Positions 1 through 8,689 of a stretch of DNA of 64,000 nucleotides are shown one piece after another. The position numbers and the translations under genes were made by a program. A model generated the notes under the pieces. It was not told the origin of the DNA. It did no database searches and saw only the letters and a program-made list of their open reading frames with translations. Location of the stretch: NCBI GenBank assembly GCA_045541915.1, contig JAZQJZ010000039.1, forward strand, positions 33,740 to 97,739. The letters run 5' to 3'. Numbering within the stretch: the first letter of the stretch is position 1; each line of letters starts with the position of its first letter. The stretch is from RGIG5579 sp045541915 (GTDB lineage: Bacteria; Bacillota; Clostridia; Oscillospirales; SIG627).

Positions 1-1
1 C

Positions 2-1195
2 ATTCAAAAACGAGTTTCCGACTTTCTTACCACCTCCCCCTCCTCCACCCTGATCCGTCTGGATCAGACCTTGATGAATATGCCCTTGCCTTCTCTGGTG
101 ACCGAGGAAATGAAACGGGCGGTGGATGAGGTGGCGGCGCCCTTTGGGGTGCGGCTGAATAGTCCCTGGTCCGGCTATGAAAGCCTGAAAAAAGCAGTCA
201 AGGAGCACATTTCTTCCCTGGGCGGTAGCATTTCGGAGAGCGAGGTGTTTATCACCTCCGGCCTGGAAAGCGCCCATTCCTGTCTGGCACAGCTTTTCGG
301 TCCGGAAAACAATGTGTTGCTCTCCGACCCCTGCGAGCGCAATCTTCTGCAGCTTCAGCAGAGCCTTGGCCGGAATCTGGCCTTTGTACGCAACCGGCCG
401 GAAAACCGCTTTATCCCCCTGCCGGATGAAACCCCGGAGGATCTGATCTATCTTTCCTCCCCCGATCTTGTGACCGGCGTGGCAATGGATCGGGAAAGCT
501 TGAAAATTTGGGTGGATTATGCCAATGAAACCGGCGGCGTGATCCTTTACGATGCCTCCCTTTCCGAATACATCCGGGATGAGAACTTTCCCCGGTCTAT
601 CTATGAGATCCCCGGCGCCGAAAATTGTGCCATCGAGCTGTTTTCCTTTGAAAAAGGCTTTGGGGTCAGGGAATTGAAGGTGGCCTATGTGATCCTGCCG
701 GCCACTCTTACCCGAAACGGCACCAAGATCCGGGATCTTTGGTGCATCCGTCAGCCGGTGACGGCCACACCCCCCAGCTTTGTGATGCAAAGGGCGGCAG
801 AAATGCTCTTTTCCCAGGAAGCCAGGGCAGACACCCAGAAGCTGTTGCACCGGATCAAAAAGGTTGCCAATACCCTTTCCCAGGGTCTTAACAATGCCGG
901 GATCCCCCATGTGGGAAACGAAACCAGCCCGTACCTTTGGGTGCAGTGTCCCGGAGAAATGAATGCCTGGCAGTGCTTTGATCTGCTTTTGGAAAAGGCA
1001 GGCGTGGTGGTCACGCCCGGCTCGCTCTTCGGCTACGGCGGAGAGCGGTTTATCCGGCTCACCTCCTTTGGAATGCCGGACGAAGCGCTGGAGGCGGCAG
1101 AGCGCATTGCACTTTACCTTTCCCAGCCTGCGCAGGAGCCGGAGGATACCCCCACTCCCGAGGAAACGGCGGCCATGCTCTTTTCCCAGGAATAA
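2..1195 (+). CDS. LL-diaminopimelate aminotransferase-like PLP enzyme (5' end outside window)
   Basis: Fold-type I PLP protein laid out like LL-diaminopimelate aminotransferase (DapL), the lysine and peptidoglycan precursor enzyme. The frame is open to the window edge, and the codons before 71 read like the usual DapL N-terminus, so the real start lies upstream and the TTG at 71 is not it. Numbered from that TTG, the pyridine-binding aspartate (LYDAS, D161), the Schiff-base lysine (SFEKGFG, K195) and the substrate-carboxylate arginine (GERFIRLTSFG) are present. Odd: the family SPNNPTG motif reads SPDLVTG, so the Asn that contacts PLP is a Leu; the Tyr of the YEAF segment is also gone, as is the N-terminal GDVT loop. 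A paralogue with changed or lost activity is as likely as true DapL. Followed by a strong terminator. Confidence 0.75.
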   Translation: MQKRVSDFLTTSPSSTLIRLDQTLMNMPLPSLVTEEMKRAVDEVAAPFGVRLNSPWSGYESLKKAVKEHISSLGGSISESEVFITSGLESAHSCLAQLFGPENNVLLSDPCERNLLQLQQSLGRNLAFVRNRPENRFIPLPDETPEDLIYLSSPDLVTGVAMDRESLKIWVDYANETGGVILYDASLSEYIRDENFPRSIYEIPGAENCAIELFSFEKGFGVRELKVAYVILPATLTRNGTKIRDLWCIRQPVTATPPSFVMQRAAEMLFSQEARADTQKLLHRIKKVANTLSQGLNNAGIPHVGNETSPYLWVQCPGEMNAWQCFDLLLEKAGVVVTPGSLFGYGGERFIRLTSFGMPDEALEAAERIALYLSQPAQEPEDTPTPEETAAMLFSQE

Positions 1196-1219
1196 AGACG
1201 GCCTTTCACTGGAACCCGT

Positions 1220-1258
1220 AAGATGCGGCGAAGGATTTTCCTTGCCGCGTCTTTTTTC
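1220..1258 (+). terminator. Rho-independent terminator after the DapL-like gene
   Basis: Imperfect stem of about 14 bp (AAGATGCGGC pairing with GCCGCGTCTT, one bulge), loop ATTTT, then a T-rich tail. Confidence 0.8.
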
Positions 1259-1380
1259 TTTGGGAAAACAGAAAAAAGCCAATTTCGGAAGGAAAAACCA
1301 TTCTTTTTGTGAAAAAGAGATATAAAAGAGAGCTCTTTTTCGTTCAAACTGATGAAAAGACAGAAAATCCTTCGTTTTCC

Positions 1381-1409
1381 TTGCAAAAAAAACAGAAAAA
1401 AGATATAAT
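1381..1409 (+). promoter_or_regulatory. Sigma-A promoter of the lipoprotein gene
   Basis: TTGCAA, 17-bp spacer, perfect TATAAT, about 60 nt ahead of the ATG at 1470, which has the ribosome site AGGAGGAG. Confidence 0.8.
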
Positions 1410-1469
1410 TAAAAGGACAAATTATCTCATTAGAAGGGGAGGTTTCCCTTTCTTTTAGGAGGAGATTTT

Positions 1470-3062
1470 ATGAAAAAAAGAATTTTATGTTCGCTGATGG
1501 CGCTTCTTCTTTGCACTGCCATGCTGCTGCCGATGCTCACTTCTTGCGGTGAAGATGACGGCAACGAGGTTATGCTATATACGGAAGAGAATGTTCAGCA
1601 GAACAACCAGCAGCCGACTGCCGGAGATCCCACCGGTGAGGAAAAGACGGAAGAAGAGGAGAATGCCAAGCCGAACGATTACATTCCCCCCGAAAACTAC
1701 GTTGATTTTTCCAACAGTGAAAGCTTAAATTCCACCACCAACATCGGCGGCACCGGCTCTACTGTTGTGGCTGGCGGTAACGCTGATAGCAGCAAATATA
1801 CCCTCACCCAGATCATGGAAGCCAATCCTGCCCTGGGTGGTACTGTGGCGCAGAAGAGAAATGCAGCCGAAGCAGAAATGAGAAAAATGCTCACCCTTCT
1901 CTGGACCCCTGCCGGCGAAACGGTCTATAGCTACAATGACCAGGCCTATAAGTCTGCCACCGCAGTGAATAACGATGCCTTCCTGCAGAATCGCATTACC
2001 CTTCAGGCCGGTAAGGTCTATCAGGGTCTGCCTTATACCCGCGGCTCCTCTAACACTGCCGTATTTACCTACGGTGTGAAGCCGGAAAACGGAATTTATA
2101 CCGTTCCCCTGAACCAGAGAATCCTCTCCGGCAGCTCCAAGATCTCCGCCCGTTACGGCGTGGACGATGTGGATGCTCTTTATTGGGCTTGGAGCGTTGC
2201 CGCCACCCGCATCTTCTTTACCAATTCCGGAGAAATGACCAAAGAAGCCGGTGTTTTGCCGGTTGGCTCTTATGTTCTCTCTAAGGATGAGAAGAAAGTG
2301 GTGAACTCCATTGCCGGCTTGACCGACGATGTGGTAAAGGAAAACGGCCAAGAGGTGATGTTCTCCTCTTACAAGGCTCTGCAGAAGGCAGACGGCCTGG
2401 TTTCCGATACGGATCTGGGCAGCCACGTGATGATGGCCGTATCCGTTACCGTTGTTACCAAGGAAGACGGCTCCATTGACGGCAATAAGAGCTATGTCAC
2501 CGTTCTGGAGCAGACCGATGCCAATCTCGCAGCCTTCGAGCTTCTCACCGCAGAAGAAAAAGAAGCCAAGAAGGATGAAGTTCTGGTGGTGGGCGGAATC
2601 GATGTGAAATACACCTTCCAGGAACTGTTCGAGGCCGGATACCTGCCTGTTACCTGCGATGATCTGACCCATGACGGCGCACTGGAGAACGTGTTCTACG
2701 GCGATAGCATCCGTTCCGAGGACCGTTTCCTTCCCAAGGCATTCTTCAGCACCACCGCTTCCGACGAACCCAACTTTGTTTCCTCCAACCGCCGCATTGT
2801 TTACGTCAACCAGGTGATCACCGATGCTGAAGGCAAGGTGGTCAGCGATGTGACCGGCTTCCCCACGGAAAAGGGCGTTGGCAAGGAAGTCTTCACCTAT
2901 TACATCACCGATATGGCAAGCTCCTCGGAGGAGACCCGTCGCATTGGCGAGGTTTCCACCGCGGTGTTCAAAAAGGGCGAGGATTATCGCTGCGTGATCA
3001 CCGGTCTTCTTGCTACCGGCGAGACGGTTACCTTCCGCGATTACGAAGTAACCTATTCTTAA
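1470..3062 (+). CDS. Secreted lipoprotein with an NlpC/P60-like domain lacking the catalytic Cys
   Basis: The N-terminus is a lipoprotein signal (MKKR, hydrophobic run, lipobox LTSC with C26), so the protein should be lipid-anchored outside the membrane. An acidic, Glu/Pro/Asn-rich linker runs to about residue 105. The middle follows the layout of clostridial NlpC/P60-type peptidases: a YQGLPYT segment (184-190), ISARYG at the active-site helix (225-230) and a GSHVMMAVS strand holding the usual His (H319), then YVTVLEQT. Where the family has YGxDC, this protein reads YGVDD, so the nucleophilic cysteine is an aspartate. It is therefore probably a cell-wall-binding or accessory protein, not a hydrolase. 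Monocistronic: it has its own promoter and a GC-rich terminator. Family assignment comes from motif layout only. Confidence 0.6.
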   Translation: MKKRILCSLMALLLCTAMLLPMLTSCGEDDGNEVMLYTEENVQQNNQQPTAGDPTGEEKTEEEENAKPNDYIPPENYVDFSNSESLNSTTNIGGTGSTVVAGGNADSSKYTLTQIMEANPALGGTVAQKRNAAEAEMRKMLTLLWTPAGETVYSYNDQAYKSATAVNNDAFLQNRITLQAGKVYQGLPYTRGSSNTAVFTYGVKPENGIYTVPLNQRILSGSSKISARYGVDDVDALYWAWSVAATRIFFTNSGEMTKEAGVLPVGSYVLSKDEKKVVNSIAGLTDDVVKENGQEVMFSSYKALQKADGLVSDTDLGSHVMMAVSVTVVTKEDGSIDGNKSYVTVLEQTDANLAAFELLTAEEKEAKKDEVLVVGGIDVKYTFQELFEAGYLPVTCDDLTHDGALENVFYGDSIRSEDRFLPKAFFSTTASDEPNFVSSNRRIVYVNQVITDAEGKVVSDVTGFPTEKGVGKEVFTYYITDMASSSEETRRIGEVSTAVFKKGEDYRCVITGLLATGETVTFRDYEVTYS

Positions 3063-3081
3063 AAAAGAGTGTTTGAATCAG

Positions 3082-3110
3082 GCGGCGCCTCCCGGGCGCC
3101 GCTTCTTTTT
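3082..3110 (+). terminator. Terminator after the lipoprotein gene
   Basis: Perfect 8-bp stem GCGGCGCC/GGCGCCGC with a 5-nt loop, then TTCTTTTT. Confidence 0.9.
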
Positions 3111-3123
3111 GACCGAAAGGCTC

Positions 3124-3152
3124 TTGCCAAGGGCCTTTTGCTGTGATAAAAT
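3124..3152 (+). promoter_or_regulatory. Promoter of the small-export-family gene
   Basis: TTGCCA, 17-bp spacer, TAAAAT; the ribosome site AAGGAGG follows at 3171. Confidence 0.65.
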
Positions 3153-3183
3153 AAAAAGCGATGAAACAATAAGGAGGAACAAA

Positions 3184-3663
3184 ATGTCATTTCTCTGGAC
3201 AACACTGTGGGGCAAGATCCTCATGACCTTTTTGGTTTCCATGGTGCCCTTTATTGAGCTGCGCGGCGCCATTCCCCTGGCGGCCATTCACGGCCTGGAC
3301 CTGGCGGTGGCCTTTCCCGTGGCTATTTTGGGCAATGTGCTCCCCGTTCCCTTTATCATTTTGTTTATCCGGAAGATTTTTGCCTGGATCCGAAGGGTAT
3401 TTCCCCGGCTGAATCATTTTGTGGACCGGCTGGAGGAAAAGGGAAACAGCAAGAAGAATATCATCGAAAAAGGTGTTTTCTGGGGCATTTTCCTCTTTGT
3501 TGCCATTCCTCTTCCCGGCACAGGAGCCTGGTCCGGATCTCTCATTGCCGCTATGCTGGATCTACGCTTAAAGCGCGCGTTTCCTGCGGTGGCTCTGGGT
3601 GTGATCACCGCCGGAATCATTATGGCGACCCTTTCCTATTTGATTCCCGGCCTATTTTTCTAA
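3184..3663 (+). CDS. Small multidrug export-like integral membrane protein (COG2426 type)
   Basis: A 159-residue, very hydrophobic protein matching the putative small multidrug-export family (COG2426, Pfam Sm_multidrug_ex). The family hallmarks are visible: an early FIELRGAIPLAA segment and a later VAIPLPGTGAWSGSLIAA segment, between which lies a short basic amphipathic stretch. Four to five membrane helices are expected. The ATG at 3184 was chosen because AAGGAGGAAC sits just ahead of it; the same frame stays open upstream to 3073, but those codons have no ribosome site and overlap the promoter. The transported substrate is unknown. Stands alone between two terminators. Confidence 0.85.
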   Translation: MSFLWTTLWGKILMTFLVSMVPFIELRGAIPLAAIHGLDLAVAFPVAILGNVLPVPFIILFIRKIFAWIRRVFPRLNHFVDRLEEKGNSKKNIIEKGVFWGIFLFVAIPLPGTGAWSGSLIAAMLDLRLKRAFPAVALGVITAGIIMATLSYLIPGLFF

Positions 3664-3679
3664 TCACAAAAGAAAGCAA

Positions 3680-3712
3680 AGGAAGTCCGATCCCATGGGC
3701 TTCCTTTTTTTG
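3680..3712 (+). terminator. Terminator after the small-export-family gene
   Basis: AGGAAGTCC pairs with GGGCTTCCT through one G-T pair; 8-nt loop, seven or more T residues. Confidence 0.85.
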
Positions 3713-3736
3713 TTTGGAAAGAGCGAGGCTTCCCCC

Positions 3737-3765
3737 TTGTAATTTTTTGTCCCTTATGATATATT
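3737..3765 (+). promoter_or_regulatory. Promoter of the rRNA methyltransferase-greA-surface protein-HAD operon
   Basis: TTGTAA, 17-bp spacer, TATATT, then AAGGAGGCGGG before the ATG at 3800. Confidence 0.55.
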
Positions 3766-3799
3766 GAAAGGTGACAAAAAGGAAAAAGGAGGCGGGAAA

Positions 3800-5182
3800 A
3801 TGGATCTTCCCAACGGGTTCTGTCAGCGGATGACCCAGCTTCTGGGGGAAGAGGCCCCTTCCTTTTTCCGCGCCCTGGAAAACCAGCCCTCCCGCGCTTT
3901 TCGTTTTGATCCGAAAAAGGTGTCAAAAGAGCGGCTTTTTCAGGTGTTTTCTTCTTCCTTGAAAGAAGAAATTTTATTCTGCGAAGATGCATATCGTTTT
4001 GAATATGAGGGTGTGGGAAATCTTTCGCTGCACCATTCGGGTGCCATTTACGTGCAGGAGCCGGCCGCCATGGCGCCGGTAGCCGCTCTGGGAAAGATCT
4101 CGCCCGGTGCCATTTTGGATCTTTGTGCCGCGCCAGGAGGAAAAAGTCTCCAGGCGGCAAGGCTTCTTTCAGAGGGCGGTGTGATCGTTTGCAATGAGCC
4201 CGATGACCGTCGCCGCCGGGTTCTGATGCAGAATCTGGAACGGTGCGGTTTGAAAAACTGCCAGGTAACCGGATTTGACGCCAGGCATCTTCCCAAAAGC
4301 TGGAAGGAGCGGTTTGACCTTGTGATCTGCGACGCCCCCTGCTCCGGCGAGGGAATGATGAGAAAAAGCCGGGAGGCAGTGGAAACCTGGAGTGAGGAGA
4401 ACATTACTCTCTGTGCAAAGCGCCAGGAGGAGATTTTGGAGATGGCCTGGTTTGCGCTGGCCCCCGGGGGCACGCTTCTTTATTCCACCTGCACCTGGGC
4501 GCCGGAGGAAAATGAAGAAAGGGTGTTTTCCCTTTTGAAAAAGAAGCCGGATCTGCATCTGGTATCTCCCACCGAAGGGGTTTTGGCCCAATCGGCGCCG
4601 GGGATTTCGTTGCCGGACTGCCCCTTTGATCTTTCCTTGACCCGTCGCTTTTATCCCCACCGATTCGACGGGGAAGGCCAGTTTTTGGCTGTGATGAAAA
4701 AAGACGGAGAAAAACCGAAGGAAAAAAAGAAGAAGGAAAAAGAAAAAAGCGCCAAGGTGACGGAAAAAGAGAAGATTGCCCGGGCGTTTCTGGAGGAGCA
4801 GCTTTCCGGGCCCATCCGGGAGAAAATTTTGTTTCGGGGCGAGGATCTTTACCTTGTGCCCCAAAATGGCCTTCCGGCAGAAGAGACGGTGTCTCCCGGT
4901 GTTTTGGTGGGCACGGTGCAAAAGGGGAGAGTGGTTCCCCATCACCGCTTCTTTTTGGCCTTTTCCTCTTGTTTCCGCCGGAAATATATGTTGCCTCCGG
5001 AGGATGCCCGTGCAGAGGCGTATCTGCGCGGCGAGGAGATCCCCTTGGAGGGAGAAAACGGCTGGGGCGTTCTGTTTTCCGGAGAGATGCCCCTGGGCGG
5101 CGTGAAGCTTAGCCTTGGCCGAGGAAAAAATCAATATCCTAAGGGATTGAGAAAGGTATCATATGTACGACGAATTGACTAA
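3800..5182 (+). CDS. rsmF: RsmF/NOL1-NOP2-Sun family rRNA m5C methyltransferase
   Basis: SAM-dependent RNA cytosine-5 methyltransferase, probably acting on 16S rRNA. The Rossmann core carries LCAAPGGKS (109-116), DAPCSGEGM with the releasing cysteine C181 and STCTWAPEENE with the catalytic nucleophile C231, the two-cysteine signature of this family. After a Lys/Glu-rich linker (about 305-325), the C-terminal 130 residues look like the RsmF-type PUA-like RNA-binding domain. The ATG at 3800 is chosen over an in-frame TTG at 3764 because AAAGGAGGCGGG lies between them. First gene of a four-gene operon; its last 20 bases overlap greA. The exact target base cannot be told from sequence. Confidence 0.9.
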   Translation: MDLPNGFCQRMTQLLGEEAPSFFRALENQPSRAFRFDPKKVSKERLFQVFSSSLKEEILFCEDAYRFEYEGVGNLSLHHSGAIYVQEPAAMAPVAALGKISPGAILDLCAAPGGKSLQAARLLSEGGVIVCNEPDDRRRRVLMQNLERCGLKNCQVTGFDARHLPKSWKERFDLVICDAPCSGEGMMRKSREAVETWSEENITLCAKRQEEILEMAWFALAPGGTLLYSTCTWAPEENEERVFSLLKKKPDLHLVSPTEGVLAQSAPGISLPDCPFDLSLTRRFYPHRFDGEGQFLAVMKKDGEKPKEKKKKEKEKSAKVTEKEKIARAFLEEQLSGPIREKILFRGEDLYLVPQNGLPAEETVSPGVLVGTVQKGRVVPHHRFFLAFSSCFRRKYMLPPEDARAEAYLRGEEIPLEGENGWGVLFSGEMPLGGVKLSLGRGKNQYPKGLRKVSYVRRID

Positions 5183-5663
5183 AATCGACATTCAGAAAAT
5201 GCAGGAGGAGATCGATTACCGCATTTCCCTGCGGCCACAGCTTCGGGCTGATGTTCAGCAGGCAAGAGAATTGGGCGATTTGAGTGAAAATGACGAATAC
5301 CGTACCGCGAAACGGGAAAAGGGAAAAAACGATTCCCGGATCCGGTATCTGCAGAATATGATCGCCACGGCAAAGATCATTTCCTCCGATTCCCGCGAGG
5401 GGGAGGTGGGCCTGTTTGACAAGGTGACCCTTTATATCGAAGAGGACGATGAGGAAGAGAGTTACCGTCTGGTCACCACCCTTCGGGAAAATGTGCTGGA
5501 GGGCTGTGTTTCCAAGGAATCTCCCTTGGGCAAGGCGCTTTTGGGCAAAAAGGTGGGGGATCGCATTTTGATCTCTCCCTCTCCCCAATATTCCTACTGG
5601 GCGCAGATCCGCGCCATTGAAAAAGGAGAGGATGACCCCTCTCTTCCCATTACTTCTTATTAA
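5163..5663 (+). CDS. greA: GreA/GreB-family transcription elongation factor
   Basis: 166 residues with the Gre layout: an N-terminal coiled-coil hairpin whose tip carries GDLSENDEYRTAK (38-50), with the acidic pair D39 and E42 that binds Mg in the polymerase secondary channel and drives cleavage of backtracked RNA. The C-terminal globular part contains SPLGKALLGKKVGD, typical of GreA. It overlaps the methyltransferase stop by 20 bp and precedes a surface-protein gene by 14 bp, so it is translated as part of that operon. The pairing with an rRNA methyltransferase suggests general expression housekeeping. The N-terminal arm aligns a little loosely, so it may be a GreA paralogue, not the main copy. 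Confidence 0.9.
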   Translation: MYDELTKIDIQKMQEEIDYRISLRPQLRADVQQARELGDLSENDEYRTAKREKGKNDSRIRYLQNMIATAKIISSDSREGEVGLFDKVTLYIEEDDEEESYRLVTTLRENVLEGCVSKESPLGKALLGKKVGDRILISPSPQYSYWAQIRAIEKGEDDPSLPITSY

Positions 5664-5677
5664 GCGAGGAGAAGGAT

Positions 5678-7501
5678 ATGAAAAAAACATTGAGCGTATT
5701 GGCGCTTTTGATCGCGCTGCTTTCCTTGAGCACTGTAGTGCTGGCGGAGGGAAAAACCCCCGTTCGCACGGTGACGGCCACCTCGGATCTTCCGGTGAGC
5801 GGAAAGCCCTGGTCGGTGGTGGAGGAGAGCAATGTGAAGATCATTGCCGTAAAGGACGGTGCCATTCAGGTACTTCAGGCGCCGCTGGAATTTTCCCTGG
5901 AGAGCACCATGTGGTATGACAATTCCACCGGCGAGGCGGTGGCCCTGAAGGAAAACGAGGTATTTATCAGCGGCAGAAGCTATACCCTTTCTCTGCGCAT
6001 TGCCCTGTTTCAGCCGGACCTGGTGATTGACAATACCACCTCCCTTTTCATCAACGGAAAAAATGCCAGTGTTACGGCGGTGCAGGAGGGCCAAATGGAG
6101 ACGGTCTATGAGATCTCCAGCCATTTTGTATGCACGCCCAATGACATTGCCCCCAAGGTGACCCTGAAAACAGAAGGGGTCTGCAACAAGGAATATGACG
6201 GCAAGAGCATCAAACTTTCTGCCGAAGTGGAAAAGACCGACGGAATCGAATATCGCTATGAGTGGTACCGGGACGGCTTGGTTCTGGAAGGAAAGGACCA
6301 GGAGACACTGGAAGTGAGAAACGTGGCGGAATCCGGCTCATATCACTGCAAGGTGTTTGCCAAGGTGGCCTCGGATCTGAACGAAAATTCCCAGTTCACC
6401 GAAACGGGCGTCCAGAGCATTGTGATCACTCCTCACCCGGTGACCGTTCAGATCGAAGATGCGGAAAAGAATCTGTTTGACCAGGACCCTGCCTTTACCT
6501 ATACGGTCATGGGCGAAATTTACGATAAAATTTCCGGTTATCCCACCCGTACCGCCGGCGAGGACATTGGAAGCTATCTGATCTCCCCCGGCACCCTTTC
6601 CTTTGCCGATACCATTTCCCAAAACTATCTGATCCAGTTCAGAACGGGCACCCTGACCATTCTCAATGTGGAGGATCTGCCCTTTTCCGCTGTGGCAACC
6701 CTGGCGGATCTGAGCTATATTTCCGGCGAGGGCGGCGCTAAGATTCGCGTCAGTGCCAGCAAGGGAACCTTGCCCCAGGGCGCCATTTTGTCCCTTTCCT
6801 TCCCCCAGGCCGAGGCCCAGAAGCCTCTGGAGGAATTGAGCGGAAAGCCCACCTTGAAAAGCTTTTCCGTCAGCGTGATGGATGAAAATGGAAAGGCCGT
6901 CTCTCTTCCCAAATACGGAACGCTTCGTCTGCAGATCCCCTTGACCGAACAGGAAGAGGCCTCCCAAAAGGTAGAGACCATTCAGGCAGGATTCTTCGGA
7001 GAGGACGCTCAGTTTCTGGAGACAAAGGTTTCTGTAAGCGATGTGGGTGTGACCTATCTTACGGTAGAGATCAAGCGTCCGGGCACCGTTTCCCTGTTTG
7101 CCGGCGAGGAAAAGACTCCGGTGGTTTCCTCCGGCACCTCCCAAGGACAGGAGGAAGAAGGAAAAGAATCCGGCGGATTCTGGCTCTGGCTGGTGATCGG
7201 TCTGTTGACCCTGGCCGCTCTTTGCGCCATTGTTTTGACGGTGATCTGGACCAAGAAGAATCGGGCGGAGGAGGAAAAGGTCGGAAAAGGAAAGAAAAAA
7301 TCGGTGCAAAAGCCTGTTCCGGAGACTCCATTGGATCTGACCTTAAAGGAAAAGGAAAAGGAGCGGATCCGCCGAATTGCCGATGAGATGAACGCGCTCC
7401 CTCCCGTCCCTCAGGAAAAAGCGGAGGAAAAGAGCCGGGAAAAAGAACAAAAGAACACAAAACGAAAGGTGATCTCCTTTGAAGATCTGGAGGAAGAGTG
7501 A
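5678..7501 (+). CDS. Membrane-anchored surface protein with Ig-like and MBG-like domains
   Basis: A signal peptide (cleavage near VLAEG, about residue 23) is followed by an extracellular part of roughly 475 residues. Visible modules: an N-terminal beta-rich domain (30-155), an Ig-like segment with YEWYRDG and SGSYHCKV (160-250), an MBG-type repeat with FTYTVMG, AGEDIGSY and NYLIQFRTGTLTI (254-329), and another beta-rich domain (335-475). One membrane helix lies at about 501-524. The remaining 80 residues are highly charged (Lys/Glu) and should be cytoplasmic. There is no LPxTG motif, so anchoring is by the helix. Third gene of the methyltransferase operon; its stop overlaps the next GTG start by 4 bp (GTGA). 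Ligand unknown; adhesion or wall interaction is inference. Confidence 0.75.
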   Translation: MKKTLSVLALLIALLSLSTVVLAEGKTPVRTVTATSDLPVSGKPWSVVEESNVKIIAVKDGAIQVLQAPLEFSLESTMWYDNSTGEAVALKENEVFISGRSYTLSLRIALFQPDLVIDNTTSLFINGKNASVTAVQEGQMETVYEISSHFVCTPNDIAPKVTLKTEGVCNKEYDGKSIKLSAEVEKTDGIEYRYEWYRDGLVLEGKDQETLEVRNVAESGSYHCKVFAKVASDLNENSQFTETGVQSIVITPHPVTVQIEDAEKNLFDQDPAFTYTVMGEIYDKISGYPTRTAGEDIGSYLISPGTLSFADTISQNYLIQFRTGTLTILNVEDLPFSAVATLADLSYISGEGGAKIRVSASKGTLPQGAILSLSFPQAEAQKPLEELSGKPTLKSFSVSVMDENGKAVSLPKYGTLRLQIPLTEQEEASQKVETIQAGFFGEDAQFLETKVSVSDVGVTYLTVEIKRPGTVSLFAGEEKTPVVSSGTSQGQEEEGKESGGFWLWLVIGLLTLAALCAIVLTVIWTKKNRAEEEKVGKGKKKSVQKPVPETPLDLTLKEKEKERIRRIADEMNALPPVPQEKAEEKSREKEQKNTKRKVISFEDLEEE

Positions 7502-8199
7502 AGCCCTATATTATTTTTGATTTAGACGGAACCCTGGCAGAATTGGGGAAGGAATGCAAGGAGGAGAATGTTCGCCTATTAAAGGAATTGGAAAAGGCCG
7601 GTGCGCGTCTTGCCATTTCCAGCGGAAAGCCCACCTATTACCTTTGCGGCTTTGCCCGTCAGCTGGGCCTTTCCGGGCCCATTCTCATCGGCGAAAACGG
7701 AGGCGCACTCCAGGTGGGAATCGAGCTTCCGCCGCCCATTTTCAAGACGGCGCGGATCCCGGAGGATACCCAACTTGCCTTAAAGGAAATTCGGCGCCTT
7801 CTGGAGACGGAATTCCCCGATCGGATCTGGTATCAGCCAAATGAAACGGCGCTTACTCCGTTCCCTCATTTTCAGGAGGATTTTGCTCCCATCCGAGCGC
7901 TCCTCGAAGATTTTATCCGGCCGGAAATGAACCTTGCGGTGTATGAGCATTCTGACTGCTTTGACATTGCCTTCGCTCCCATTTCCAAGGGAGAGGGGAT
8001 CCGCTTGCTCTCGGAGGTGACCGGGGCAGATCCTGAGGATATGATCGCCGTAGGCGACTGGACCAACGATTATCCCATGTTTTGCCAGGTGGGGTATTCC
8101 GTGGGGATCCATCTGCCGGAGCCGGAGAGGGCCAGTGTGAATTTTCCCGATTTAAAAAGTGCTCTACTACACCTTTTGGATCGGTGCAACCGCCAATAA
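7498..8199 (+). CDS. HAD-superfamily (IIB/Cof-type) sugar or phosphoglycolate-like phosphatase
   Basis: 233-residue haloacid-dehalogenase hydrolase. Motif I is FDLDGT with the nucleophile D8 and the acid/base D10; motif II is AISSGKP; the GENGGAL segment follows; motifs III/IV are SKGEGI and AVGDWTNDYPMF. A cap of type C2 sits between motifs II and III, as in Cof-type phosphatases. The GTG start overlaps the TGA of the surface-protein gene, so translation is coupled. Substrate is not predictable from sequence; small sugar phosphates or phosphoglycolate are usual for the family. Last gene of the operon, closed by a bidirectional terminator. Confidence 0.85.
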   Translation: MKPYIIFDLDGTLAELGKECKEENVRLLKELEKAGARLAISSGKPTYYLCGFARQLGLSGPILIGENGGALQVGIELPPPIFKTARIPEDTQLALKEIRRLLETEFPDRIWYQPNETALTPFPHFQEDFAPIRALLEDFIRPEMNLAVYEHSDCFDIAFAPISKGEGIRLLSEVTGADPEDMIAVGDWTNDYPMFCQVGYSVGIHLPEPERASVNFPDLKSALLHLLDRCNRQ

Positions 8200-8203
8200 A
8201 AAG

Positions 8204-8237
8204 AAAAATCACCGAGCATTTCGCTCGGTGATTTTTT
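8204..8237. terminator. Bidirectional terminator between convergent operons
   Basis: AAAAATCACCGAGC, 5-nt loop, GCTCGGTGATTTTTT. It serves the HAD gene (+) and the small membrane protein gene (-). Confidence 0.9.
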
Positions 8238-8688
8238 ATTTCTTGAATTCGGCAAGGATATGAATTTTTTCCTCCAGGGCCGCCTTTTCCTTTGGGGAAA
8301 AGAAAAAGAGGGGAAGAAAAAGCGAGAGGCCCGGCACAAGGAAAAAGAGGGCGAAATCCGGCTCCACCGGCAAAAGAGAGAGGCCTACGAAAAGCAGAAG
8401 GGCGGCCCACAAAAAAAGGAGAAGCCCGGAAAGGGCGGGGCGGGTAAAGCCATAACGAATGGAAAGTCCCTTCTCCTCCTCTGTGATCTTGCCTCGAAGG
8501 GTGCAGGAAAAAAGAGGAAAAAGACCTTTTTTCTGTCGGTAAAGGAGAAAGGAATCTCCTTTTCTTTTTGCCCGGAACAGGGTCTTGCTTTCTGCCGAAA
8601 AGCGGGAGGAAAGAGTGGAGGGGGTGGTGCCCCGATCCAGATTCCGAAGGAATTTTTCTTTGGAGAGCTTGATTTTGATCTGTTTCAT
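8236..8688 (-). CDS. Small membrane protein with two helices (unknown)
   Basis: 150 residues, not recognised. The N-terminal 95 residues are basic and beta-like (MKQIKIKLSKEKF...). Two closely spaced membrane helices follow (about 97-118 and 123-144), then a short charged tail with KEKAALEEK. The ATG at 8688 is chosen because it lies one base after the stop of the YifB-like gene, giving translational coupling. A longer reading in the same frame would start inside that gene and has no ribosome site. The gene ends at the shared bidirectional terminator. The layout resembles small accessory membrane proteins, but no function can be assigned. Confidence 0.6.
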   Translation of the reverse strand: MKQIKIKLSKEKFLRNLDRGTTPSTLSSRFSAESKTLFRAKRKGDSFLLYRQKKGLFPLFSCTLRGKITEEEKGLSIRYGFTRPALSGLLLFLWAALLLFVGLSLLPVEPDFALFFLVPGLSLFLPLFFFSPKEKAALEEKIHILAEFKK

Positions 8689-8689
8689 T

